Assembly (NCBI GenBank): GCA_036501425.1
Contig: DASYAI010000082.1
Location: 1-19,619 of the forward strand
Source of the DNA: DATKRB01 sp036501425
GTDB taxonomy: Bacteria > Actinomycetota > Acidimicrobiia > Acidimicrobiales > RAAP-2
DNA length: 19,619 nt
Direction of reading: 5' to 3'
The notes under the pieces are model-generated. The model searched no databases. It was not told where the DNA came from and was given only the letters and a program-made list of their open reading frames with translations. This document shows positions 14,602 through 19,619 of this stretch, in pieces. Each line of letters opens with the position of its first letter. Positions within the stretch are counted from its first letter, which is position 1. The position numbers were made by a program, and so were the translations under genes.

Positions 14602-15660
14602 ATGACCAGCGCCTACGAGGTCACGCTCGACGCCCTGGGGGCGCTGCTCGGCGGGGAGCCGGGCTACCGCACGCGTCAGGTGTGGGAAGGGCTGCACCGG
14701 CGGGCCTTGCGGCCAGGCGAGATGACCGACCTGCCCCGCCCGCTGCGCGACCACCTCGACGAGCAGCTACCACCGGCCCTGACCGAGGTGGCGAGCCGGG
14801 CGGCCGACAACGGGGCGACGACCAAGTGGCTGTTCGCGCTCGACGACGGGTCGATGGTCGAGACCGTCCTGATGCGCTACGACGACCGGACCACCGTCTG
14901 CGTGTCGACCCAGGCGGGCTGCGCCATGGGGTGCCGGTTCTGTGCAACCGGGCAGCAGGGCTTCACCCGGCACCTGCGCGAAGGCGAGATCGTCGAGCAG
15001 GTGGTGGCGGCGATGCGCGCCGTGCGGCCCGACCGGGTCCGCAACGTGGTGTTCATGGGCATGGGCGAGCCCCTGTCCAACTTCGACCGCCTCTGGGCGG
15101 CGATCGAGCGCCTGCACGGCGCTATGGGATTTTCGGCCCGGCACCTCACCGTCTCCACCGTCGGCATCGTGCCCGGCATCGTGCGCCTGGCGTCGGCCCC
15201 ACTCCCCGTCAACCTGGCCGTCTCGCTGCACGCGGCGAACGACGTGCTGCGAGACCAGCTCGTGCCCATCAACCGTCGCTACCCGCTCGGACCACTCCTC
15301 GAGGCCTGCGCCCGCTACGTCGACGCGACTCACCGGCGCCTCTCGGTCGAGTGGGCCTTGATCGACGGGGTCAACGACCGCCCCTCGGACGCCGACGAGC
15401 TGGCCGAGGTGGCGCTCGGGTTGCGGGCGCACGTGAACCTGATCCCGCTCAACCCCACCCCGGGGTACCTCGTGCGTGGCAGTGCCCCCGATCGGGTCCG
15501 CGCCTTCCGGGACCACCTGGCGGACCGCCACGTCAACGTCACCGTCCGGAGCACCCGGGGGGTGGAGATCGACGCGGCGTGCGGCCAGCTGGCAGTGCAG
15601 GCCACCGCGTCCGAGCCAGTCACCGTGGGCCGGCGGCCGGGCTCAGCCGCGGGCGCGTAG
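14602..15660 (+). CDS. rlmN: 23S rRNA (adenine2503-C2)/tRNA (adenine37-C2) methyltransferase RlmN
   Basis: A 352-aa radical-SAM enzyme that methylates C2 of A2503 in 23S rRNA and, in some bacteria, A37 of tRNA. The cluster motif is C107AMGC111RFC114, within VSTQAGCAMGCRFCATG. The family block NVVFMGMGEPLSN (148-160) and ValSLHAAND-like NLAVSLHAAND (204-214) follow. Cys327 in VEIDAACGQL corresponds to the resolving/methyl-carrying Cys near the C-terminus of E. coli RlmN. Length fits the family. ATG 14602 gives the normal N-terminus; there is no Shine-Dalgarno but a -10 box 7 nt upstream. The last six codons overlap the end of the convergent TetR gene by 18 bp. Confidence 0.95.
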   Translation: MTSAYEVTLDALGALLGGEPGYRTRQVWEGLHRRALRPGEMTDLPRPLRDHLDEQLPPALTEVASRAADNGATTKWLFALDDGSMVETVLMRYDDRTTVCVSTQAGCAMGCRFCATGQQGFTRHLREGEIVEQVVAAMRAVRPDRVRNVVFMGMGEPLSNFDRLWAAIERLHGAMGFSARHLTVSTVGIVPGIVRLASAPLPVNLAVSLHAANDVLRDQLVPINRRYPLGPLLEACARYVDATHRRLSVEWALIDGVNDRPSDADELAEVALGLRAHVNLIPLNPTPGYLVRGSAPDRVRAFRDHLADRHVNVTVRSTRGVEIDAACGQLAVQATASEPVTVGRRPGSAAGA

Positions 15661-16248
15661 GACGCGCGCGGCCTCTTCGGCTCGGGCGCGGAACGCTGCA
15701 GCAGGGTCCTCGCCGTCTTCGAGCACTCCGGCCACGTGCTCGAAGAAGATCCCGATCAGCATGGCCCGCAGAACCCGCGCCACCGCCGGGGCGCCGGCCT
15801 CGCCCGCCAGGTCGGGGTGGGCCTCGAGCAGCCAGTGCTCCAGCGACTCCTGGGTGGCGCTGAAGAGCTCTTCGCCCACCGCGTTGGCAGTCTGCTCGCC
15901 CCGCATCACCTCGCCGAGCATCAGCCGGATGAAGTCCTCCACCTCGAGCATCGACTGGAGCATGTCGTTGAGGAGGTCGGCCAATTTGTCGGCCGGGTCC
16001 CGGGTCAGCGACGGCCGTGGCGCGGTGGCGACCTCGTCGATGAAGCCTTGCTCGGCCAGCACGGCGACCAGCAGCTCGCGCTTGGACGGGAAGTAGTGGT
16101 AGAGCGACGCCACGTTGAGCCCGGCGGCCGCCGCCAGATCGCGCATGCTCGTGCCGTCGACCCCCCGTTGTGCCATCAAGGAGAGGGCGGTGTCGATGAT
16201 GTGCTGCCGCTGCCCGACACCAGCCGGGGTCTTGGCGGCGCCGGTCAC
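15643..16248 (-). CDS. TetR/AcrR family transcriptional regulator
   Basis: A 201-aa regulator. The N-terminal helix-turn-helix runs from about residue 14 to 58, with IIDTALSLMAQRGVDGTSMRDLAAAAGLNVASLYHYFPSKREL carrying the classic TetR signature (LYHYFPSKREL). The C-terminal ligand and dimer domain has no recognisable subtype. GTG 16248 is chosen as it puts the first helix about 12 residues in; GGGGAG sits directly against it, which is closer than ideal, so GTG 16278 is an alternative. The gene converges on rlmN with 18 bp overlap, giving no space for a terminator. No obvious divergent target gene adjoins it; upstream is tRNA-His. Confidence 0.88.
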   Translation of the reverse strand: MTGAAKTPAGVGQRQHIIDTALSLMAQRGVDGTSMRDLAAAAGLNVASLYHYFPSKRELLVAVLAEQGFIDEVATAPRPSLTRDPADKLADLLNDMLQSMLEVEDFIRLMLGEVMRGEQTANAVGEELFSATQESLEHWLLEAHPDLAGEAGAPAVARVLRAMLIGIFFEHVAGVLEDGEDPAAAFRARAEEAARVLRARG

Positions 16249-16311
16249 CTCCCCATTGTCGGGCGCCTCGCCGGCCACGTCGAACCCAACCCCGCACGCT
16301 GGGATTCCTCG

Positions 16312-16340
16312 GCCGCCGGGCGCGACGGGCCGCCGGCGGC
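16312..16340. repeat. GC hairpin downstream of tRNA-His
   Basis: GCCGCCGG (16312-16319) pairs with CCGGCGGC (16333-16340) around a 13-nt loop. It lies 50-78 nt beyond the tRNA-His 3' end on the tRNA strand and upstream of the TetR gene. A terminator role is possible; no U-tract is seen. Confidence 0.3.
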
Positions 16341-16389
16341 GCGCCGACGCGCGTGGGCGAGCACCGTTTGGCGAGGTCTCGTCCGTCGG

Positions 16390-16464
16390 GGTGAGCGAGG
16401 GGACTTGAACCCCCGACCTCCAGGGCCACAACCTGGCGCTCTAACCTGCTGAGCTACGCCCACC
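16390..16464 (-). tRNA. tRNA-His (anticodon GTG), CCA not encoded
   Basis: The minus strand folds as a cloverleaf. The acceptor arm GTGGGCG (16463-16457) pairs with CGCTCAC (16397-16391) with one G-U pair. The extra 5' G (16464) opposite C73 (16390) is the hallmark of tRNA-His. The anticodon stem CCAGG/CCTGG encloses loop TTGTGGC, anticodon GTG. The T-arm has GGGGGTTCAAGTCCCC. The next bases read CCG, so the CCA end is added enzymatically, unlike tRNA-Lys in this window. Confidence 0.95.
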
Positions 16465-16499
16465 GAGAGCCCCCAGTGTGGCACACGGCGGCTCGGCCC

Positions 16500-16955
16500 T
16501 CACCGGCCCGATCGCCGGGGGTGCCGGCGGGTCGGGCGCCGTAGCTCGAGCGCCCGCGTCGCCACATCGAGGGGGACGTCGAACGCCGCCGCCACCTCGC
16601 GCGGGCCGAGGCAGCCGTCGACCCCACGCGCCCGCCGCCAGAGCGAGTCGAGCTCGCCCCCCGGCACCAGCCGGCGCGCCACCTCGTCGTCGACCCGCCG
16701 CTCGTCGCGGGCCACCACCGGCTCCCACGACGCCGGCTGGCCGGCGAAGGCGGCCCCTCCACCCCGTTCGTCGTGCACCAGCTCGTGCGCCAGAGTCGCG
16801 TTGCGTGCCCGACGTCCGAGCGCGGATGCCAGGACGATGACCGCCCTCGAACCTCGCCGGTGGTAGACGCCCCGGACCGGACCGGGCAGCGGCCGGATCG
16901 CCAACGTGACATGGGCCCGGCTACCGAGATCGGCCCAAGGGTTCCACGGCGGCAC
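16500..16955 (-). CDS. ImmA/IrrE family zinc metallopeptidase
   Basis: A 151-aa protein of the ImmA/IrrE (M78-like) group, site-specific proteases that cleave partner XRE repressors in phages, integrative elements and stress regulons. The zinc motif is H57ELVH61 in NATLAHELVHDERG. The third ligand is probably Glu91 in ERRVDDEVARRL. The opening NPWADLGSRAHVTLAIRPLPG matches the short actinobacterial form that starts NPW..L. GTG 16955 is chosen since the family usually starts right before NPW. It lies 69 bp after the XRE gene on the same strand, the normal antirepressor arrangement. Oddly, the segment between is an open continuation of the same frame after the XRE stop. Confidence 0.85.
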   Translation of the reverse strand: MPPWNPWADLGSRAHVTLAIRPLPGPVRGVYHRRGSRAVIVLASALGRRARNATLAHELVHDERGGGAAFAGQPASWEPVVARDERRVDDEVARRLVPGGELDSLWRRARGVDGCLGPREVAAAFDVPLDVATRALELRRPTRRHPRRSGR

Positions 16956-17024
16956 GAACAGAGGGTACGCCGGGGGTCGGACACCGACGTGGGCGCTCGA
17001 GCACCGAGCTCGCGCCCGCGGCGC

Positions 17025-17513
17025 TCAGGGATCGCCGTCGAGCATCGAGTCGATCACGCCGAGGACGGCGCGTTGCTGCTCGGTGCTCAGCCGTTCCCAT
17101 TTCTCCCCGGCCAGCGCGGGCAGCGCCGGGGTGGCCGGGCCGCCTGGCTCGGCACCGTCGTCGCCCAGCGCGTCGCCCAGCGCGTCGGCTGCCTCGACCG
17201 ATCCGCCGGCCGATGCCACCGAGCTCCGACGCTCCTCGGCTGTCGGGTGCTCCGCCCCGGGGCGCGGACGCGGCTCGCCACCCTCGAGCACGGTTCGGGC
17301 ACTTCCCGCCTCCCAGCCCATCAGCCGGTCGACCATCGCGAGCGTGGTGCGCTGCGGCCGCGTGGCCACTCCCGCCTGCACGTAGCTGCGGATGGTGGAG
17401 GCGCTGCGGTTGTCGCCCATGTCCGCGCCCAGGGCGGCCCAGGTCCGTCCTCGGCGGTCGACCTCCTCGGCGAGGTACCGCTGCAAGCGGCGGCGCCCCT
17501 CTTCTGTGGACAC
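17025..17513 (-). CDS. XRE-like DNA-binding regulator paired with the ImmA-type protease
   Basis: A 162-aa regulator. Residues about 8-80 form a helix-turn-helix domain of the actinobacterial type: WAALGADMGDNRSASTIRSYVQAG, then TLAMVDRLMGWEAGSARTVLEGGEP, the latter a frequent tail of this class. A disordered Ala/Gly/Glu-rich stretch (80-135, including a 12-bp tandem duplication giving ALGDALGD) leads to a short C-terminal helix, EKWERLSTEQQRAVLGVIDSML, possibly for dimerisation or protease recognition. GTG 17513 follows GGGAGGG (17527-17521) with a 7-nt gap. It is divergent from a second XRE gene, and its own promoter region carries the CAGCAA boxes, suggesting autoregulation. The ImmA-type protease is the likely inactivator. 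Confidence 0.82.
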   Translation of the reverse strand: MSTEEGRRRLQRYLAEEVDRRGRTWAALGADMGDNRSASTIRSYVQAGVATRPQRTTLAMVDRLMGWEAGSARTVLEGGEPRPRPGAEHPTAEERRSSVASAGGSVEAADALGDALGDDGAEPGGPATPALPALAGEKWERLSTEQQRAVLGVIDSMLDGDP

Positions 17514-17524
17514 GATCGCACCCT

Positions 17525-17574
17525 CCCAGCAAATTCCAGAAAGGGTCTAGCCTATCCCAGCAAGGTTCAGCAAG
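17525..17574. promoter_or_regulatory. phased CAGCAA boxes, candidate operator
   Basis: Two 19-bp direct repeats, 17525-17543 and 17556-17574, match at 15 of 19 positions and start 31 bp apart. Each contains two hexamers 10 bp apart: CAGCAA at 17527, CAGAAA at 17537, CAGCAA at 17558 and CAGCAA at 17568. The spacings 10, 21 and 10 bp put all four on one helical face. They span the -35, spacer and ribosome-site region of the minus-strand XRE gene. Binding by either XRE protein is inferred. Confidence 0.6.
17545..17573 (-). promoter_or_regulatory. candidate promoter of the minus-strand XRE gene
   Basis: On the minus strand TTGCTG (17573-17568) and TAGACC (17550-17545) are 17 bp apart, close to a sigma-A-type promoter. 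Transcription would start near 17538, leaving about 24 nt with GGGAGGG before the GTG at 17513. The -35 hexamer is itself one of the CAGCAA boxes read in reverse, so a bound repressor would block it. Confidence 0.5.
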
Positions 17575-17631
17575 TATCCGAGATTCCTCACCCCCCTGGT
17601 CCGCAAGATAGCATCGGAAAATAGAGGGTGA

Positions 17632-17661
17632 TTGACCAGACTTGCTAGAAATGGCTAGGGT
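17632..17661 (+). promoter_or_regulatory. candidate promoter of the plus-strand XRE gene (leaderless)
   Basis: TTGACC (17632-17637) and TAGGGT (17656-17661) are 18 bp apart. The -10 box ends 7 nt before GTG 17669, the same spacing as at rlmN, so the transcript would be leaderless. The spacer contains TTGCTA (17642-17647), a near-copy of the CAGCAA box in reverse orientation. This argues against ATG 17651, which would fall inside the promoter. Confidence 0.6.
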
Positions 17662-17668
17662 TCGGCAG

Positions 17669-18100
17669 GTGCGGATCAATCCCGAGGCGCTGCGGGTCAT
17701 CCGGCGGGACCGCGAGGTCCGGCTGGTGGATCTGGCGAGGGCGGTCCAGTGCACGCCCAGCCATCTCACCAACGTGGAGGCCGGGCGCCGCGAGGCGAGC
17801 GTGCGTCTCATCCGCGCGCTGGCGCGGGAACTGAAGGTGCCGCTCCTGTCGCTCCTCGGACCCGAGGTCCGGCCCGACGAATCGAGCGACGAATCGCCCG
17901 ACACCACGGCGCCCGGGGCCGGCGCCGGGGCGGGCCGGCGCGACCGTCGCGACGTTCGCGACACCGCTGATCGCGACGACTTCGAACGCGTCGACCGCCA
18001 CGACGACAGTGACGACGGTGTCGACCGCCGTGACGACACTGACGACGGTGACGACGCCATCGGGCGAGCGGGCGGCGTCGGCCCGGACGCCGACTCGTGA
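17669..18100 (+). CDS. XRE-type regulator with Asp/Arg-rich tail
   Basis: A 143-aa protein. Residues 1-65 are a Cro/C1-type helix-turn-helix: INPEALRVIRRDREVRLVDL, then ARAVQCTPSHLTNVEAGRREAS and LIRALARELKVPLLSLLG, a textbook XRE layout. From about 69 on the sequence is low-complexity and highly charged (RRDRRD, RHDDSDDGVDRRDDTDDGDD), apparently disordered and encoded by imperfect GACGAC-type DNA repeats (about 17990-18055). GTG 17669 is preferred because of the -10 box 7 nt upstream; ATG 17651 would add six residues. It is divergent from the other XRE gene and overlaps the next gene by GTGA. Confidence 0.8.
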   Translation: MRINPEALRVIRRDREVRLVDLARAVQCTPSHLTNVEAGRREASVRLIRALARELKVPLLSLLGPEVRPDESSDESPDTTAPGAGAGAGRRDRRDVRDTADRDDFERVDRHDDSDDGVDRRDDTDDGDDAIGRAGGVGPDADS

Positions 18101-18498
18101 GCGCCAGGCCCCGACCGCGACACGTCGACGGTCCACCAATCGACGGCGACATTCTCGTAGATTGCGGAGCCGTGGCCGATGACGAGCAGGCGCCGGCGGA
18201 TCGCGACGGTTGGTTGTTGACCGCGCCGCAGCTCGTGCTGATCGACGAGGCGGCTTTCAGCGTGCTCATGGTGATCGAGGACCGCGTCGAGCGCGAGGAC
18301 CACGCCCTCGACTACACCCGCGACCGCTACGAGGTCCGAGGCCCGATCGGGCAGGGTCGGTGCCGCCATCTGTGGTTGGCCGACCACACGGGTGCGCTGT
18401 TGCCGGACCCGGTCGCCGAGCCCCCGGCGCATCTGACGACGAGGGCTCAGCGCGCGCTCAACGCATGGCTCGACTGGGCCGACGACGGCTCGGACTGA
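18097..18498 (+). CDS. hypothetical protein, partner of the XRE gene
   Basis: A 133-aa acidic protein I do not recognise. The first 35 residues are Pro/Asp-rich and probably disordered. The rest looks folded: WLLTAPQLVLIDEAAFSVLM (a likely helix), IEDRVEREDHALDYTRDRYEVRG, a GRCRHLWLADHTGALL strand pair, and a final helix RAQRALNAWLDWADD. No signal peptide, membrane segment, metal motif or catalytic signature is evident. GTG 18097 overlaps the TGA of the XRE gene (GTGA), which implies coupled translation and a shared role. A regulator-linked toxin, antirepressor or effector is conceivable but unproven. The start could lie further downstream since the N-terminal stretch is poorly structured. 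Confidence 0.6.
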   Translation: MSARPRPRHVDGPPIDGDILVDCGAVADDEQAPADRDGWLLTAPQLVLIDEAAFSVLMVIEDRVEREDHALDYTRDRYEVRGPIGQGRCRHLWLADHTGALLPDPVAEPPAHLTTRAQRALNAWLDWADDGSD

Positions 18499-18532
18499 GC
18501 GCTCGGCCCGCTGTCGCCGGCGCTGCCGCTCC

Positions 18533-19132
18533 TTACTTCGACACGCCCAGCTGGAGCACCTCCGCCACTTCGTCGAGGTTGTCCTCGTACCGTACGAGCG
18601 GGACGCCCAATCGGACGGCCTCGCGCTCGTAGAACTGACCGATCGTCCGCACCCGGGCCGCGTCCTCGGTTGCGATCCGCCGGCGGGTGTGGCGGTGACC
18701 GACCAGCCGACGGAGATGGTCGGCGGCATCGGGCATCGAGAGCACGAGGAACCGGGCGTCGACCTCGCGGTAGAGCTCAGGGATGAGGTGGGTGCCCTCG
18801 ACGACGAGTGACGTGCCTTCGTGACGTGCCCGCGCCACGCACGCCATGACGGCGGGGAACAGACGCCGAGCCTGCGCCTGCACGTGGGCGACCGGATCGC
18901 CCGACTCGTAGGAGCGGGCGAAGAGCTCCGGCTCCGCTGCGGGTGTGGTCTGGCTCTGCAAGACGGCTCGGACGAAGCCGGTGCCCAGTCGGTGGTCGAG
19001 GTCGAAGCGGCCCACCAGCCGGTTGGCCAGCGTGGTCTTGCCGCAACCCGCGGTGCCCCCGATCAATACGATCAGCGGGTCGCCGTCGCCGGCCTCGGCC
19101 GCCGTCTGCGCGTTCGGGGTCGTCGGATCCAT
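18533..19132 (-). CDS. P-loop kinase, 2-phosphoglycerate kinase-like
   Basis: A 199-aa nucleoside-triphosphate-binding protein. The Walker A motif is G26TAGCGKT33 within IVLIGGTAGCGKTTLANRL. The later SLVVEGTHLIPELY (108-121) resembles the VIEGVHLVPG block of archaeal-type 2-phosphoglycerate kinases, and an Arg-rich lid-like part (RLVGHRHTRRRIATEDAARVRTI) follows. The family phosphorylates 2-phosphoglycerate in methanogens; bacterial relatives are largely uncharacterised, so the substrate here is open. ATG 19132 is preferred because AAGGGAG lies 8 nt upstream. It is divergent from the ferredoxin gene and converges on the hypothetical gene with 34 bp between. Confidence 0.72.
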   Translation of the reverse strand: MDPTTPNAQTAAEAGDGDPLIVLIGGTAGCGKTTLANRLVGRFDLDHRLGTGFVRAVLQSQTTPAAEPELFARSYESGDPVAHVQAQARRLFPAVMACVARARHEGTSLVVEGTHLIPELYREVDARFLVLSMPDAADHLRRLVGHRHTRRRIATEDAARVRTIGQFYEREAVRLGVPLVRYEDNLDEVAEVLQLGVSK

Positions 19133-19251
19133 TGGTGTGCTCCCTTGTGGGCGGCGGCCGCTCTGGCCGGCGGGCCCGCTGATCCGACACACGGTACGTG
19201 GGTCTCCTGGGCCGGCGCGGCGACCGGTCCCCGGTGCGACGTGGGCCCCGA

Positions 19252-19257
19252 TAGCTT
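19252..19257 (+). promoter_or_regulatory. candidate -10 box giving a leaderless ferredoxin transcript
   Basis: TAGCTT fits TANNNT and ends 6 nt before the GTG at 19264, so the transcript would start at the start codon. No Shine-Dalgarno is present. The 131-bp divergent region holds no other clear element apart from AAGGGAG of the kinase gene. Confidence 0.55.
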
Positions 19258-19263
19258 GCACTC

Positions 19264-19455
19264 GTGCGGATCAGCGTCGACGCGGATCGTTGCAGCGGGC
19301 ACGGTCGCTGCTACACCTTGGCACCCGAGGTGTTCGAGTCCGACGACGACGGCTACTGCCTCGTGCGCCCCGGAGACATCGCGGCCGACCTCGAGGACAA
19401 GGCCCGTAGCGGCGCCCAGAACTGCCCGGAGCGGGCCATCACGTTGAACCCCTGA
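19264..19455 (+). CDS. [3Fe-4S] ferredoxin, cytochrome P450-associated type
   Basis: A 63-aa ferredoxin, complete. Cys10, Cys16 and Cys54 lie in C10SGHGRC16 and NCPERAI, the three-cysteine pattern of actinobacterial single-cluster ferredoxins; His13 sits where a fourth Cys would be in 4Fe-4S forms. APEVFE (20-25) and the final AITL are also typical. Such proteins pass electrons from a ferredoxin reductase to cytochrome P450s, but no P450 or reductase is in the window. GTG 19264 gives the standard MRISVDADRC opening and lies 6 nt after a -10 box. Confidence 0.92.
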   Translation: MRISVDADRCSGHGRCYTLAPEVFESDDDGYCLVRPGDIAADLEDKARSGAQNCPERAITLNP

Positions 19456-19521
19456 CATTCGACTCAGGGCCCCTTCGAGCGTCGTCCACCCCCCCGAAGT
19501 CCGTGAGCTTCCCACGCCCAC

Positions 19522-19546
19522 CCGCCCCCGGCGACCCCCGGGGCGG
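19522..19546. terminator. possible terminator hairpin after the ferredoxin gene
   Basis: CCGCCCC (19522-19528) pairs with GGGGCGG (19540-19546) across an 11-nt loop, 67 nt after the ferredoxin stop. No U-tract follows. The rest of 19456-19619 shows no gene. Confidence 0.3.
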
Positions 19547-19619
19547 CCGTTGGACACGCCGGGCGCCGGCGGGTCGCGCAGCGCGCGATACTGCTGGGGC
19601 CCGAGCAGGGTGGGGCGGA

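Noticed and set aside
16249..16431. N-terminal extension of the TetR regulator up to 16431
   Set aside because: It would be antisense-free but lies inside tRNA-His and is Arg/Pro-rich without family resemblance; GTG 16248 gives a standard TetR length.
17651..17668. ATG 17651 as start of the plus-strand XRE gene
   Set aside because: It falls between the candidate -35 and -10 boxes; GTG 17669 fits the leaderless pattern and the usual XRE N-terminus.
16390..18498. Genomic island inserted at tRNA-His
   Set aside because: Integration normally places the island at the tRNA 3' end, which here faces the TetR gene; the XRE/ImmA genes are on the 5' side and no integrase or repeated tRNA end was seen.

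Overview
The window is about 70% GC, densely packed, and looks like chromosomal DNA of a high-GC actinobacterium. Gene content (MpaB/DUF2236 oxygenase, DUF2127 membrane protein, an actinobacterial type of XRE/ImmA pair, a mycobacterial-type RpiB, a [3Fe-4S] ferredoxin), frequent GTG starts and several apparently leaderless -10/start arrangements support this. An Acidimicrobiia-like lineage is my guess, not something the sequence proves. No transposase, integrase, rRNA or CRISPR array was seen.

Layout. 1-275: a perfect 15-bp minisatellite and a nested inverted repeat, ahead of an aldose 1-epimerase-like gene (276-1232). 1263-2219 (-): MpaB-type oxygenase, divergent from a translationally coupled pair of ketopantoate reductase-like and long-form dCTP deaminase (2255-4464). 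4561-7008: APC-type permease fused to a USP-like and an OB-fold domain, ending in a hairpin and facing a KdpD-like DUF4118 protein (7078-7941, -). 8322-8396 (-): tRNA-Lys(CTT). 8484-9864: a possible leader peptide, rpiB and a CmoB-like methyltransferase, each overlapping the next by ATGA. 9931-14071 (-): a four-gene run: DUF2127 protein, 2-hydroxyacid dehydrogenase, secreted protein, aldehyde dehydrogenase. 14140-15660: SRPBCC protein and rlmN. 15643-16248 (-): TetR regulator. 16390-16464 (-): tRNA-His(GTG).

16500-18498 is the most accessory-looking part. Two XRE-type regulators are divergent around an unusually AT-rich 155-bp intergenic region. The left arm (-) is an XRE protein followed by an ImmA/IrrE-type zinc protease. 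The right arm (+) is an XRE protein with an Asp/Arg-rich tail, overlapping an unrecognised 133-aa protein by GTGA. The intergenic region holds helically phased CAGCAA boxes over the left promoter and an inverted box in the right promoter. This resembles the switch of a phage or integrative element, but no other mobile-element gene is visible. The remainder is a P-loop kinase (18533-19132, -), divergent from a small ferredoxin (19264-19455, +).

Most genes are ordinary metabolism or RNA modification. The items most worth checking are the divergent XRE/ImmA module, the permease-USP-OB fusion opposite a kinase-less KdpD-like sensor, and the possible leader peptide coupled to rpiB.
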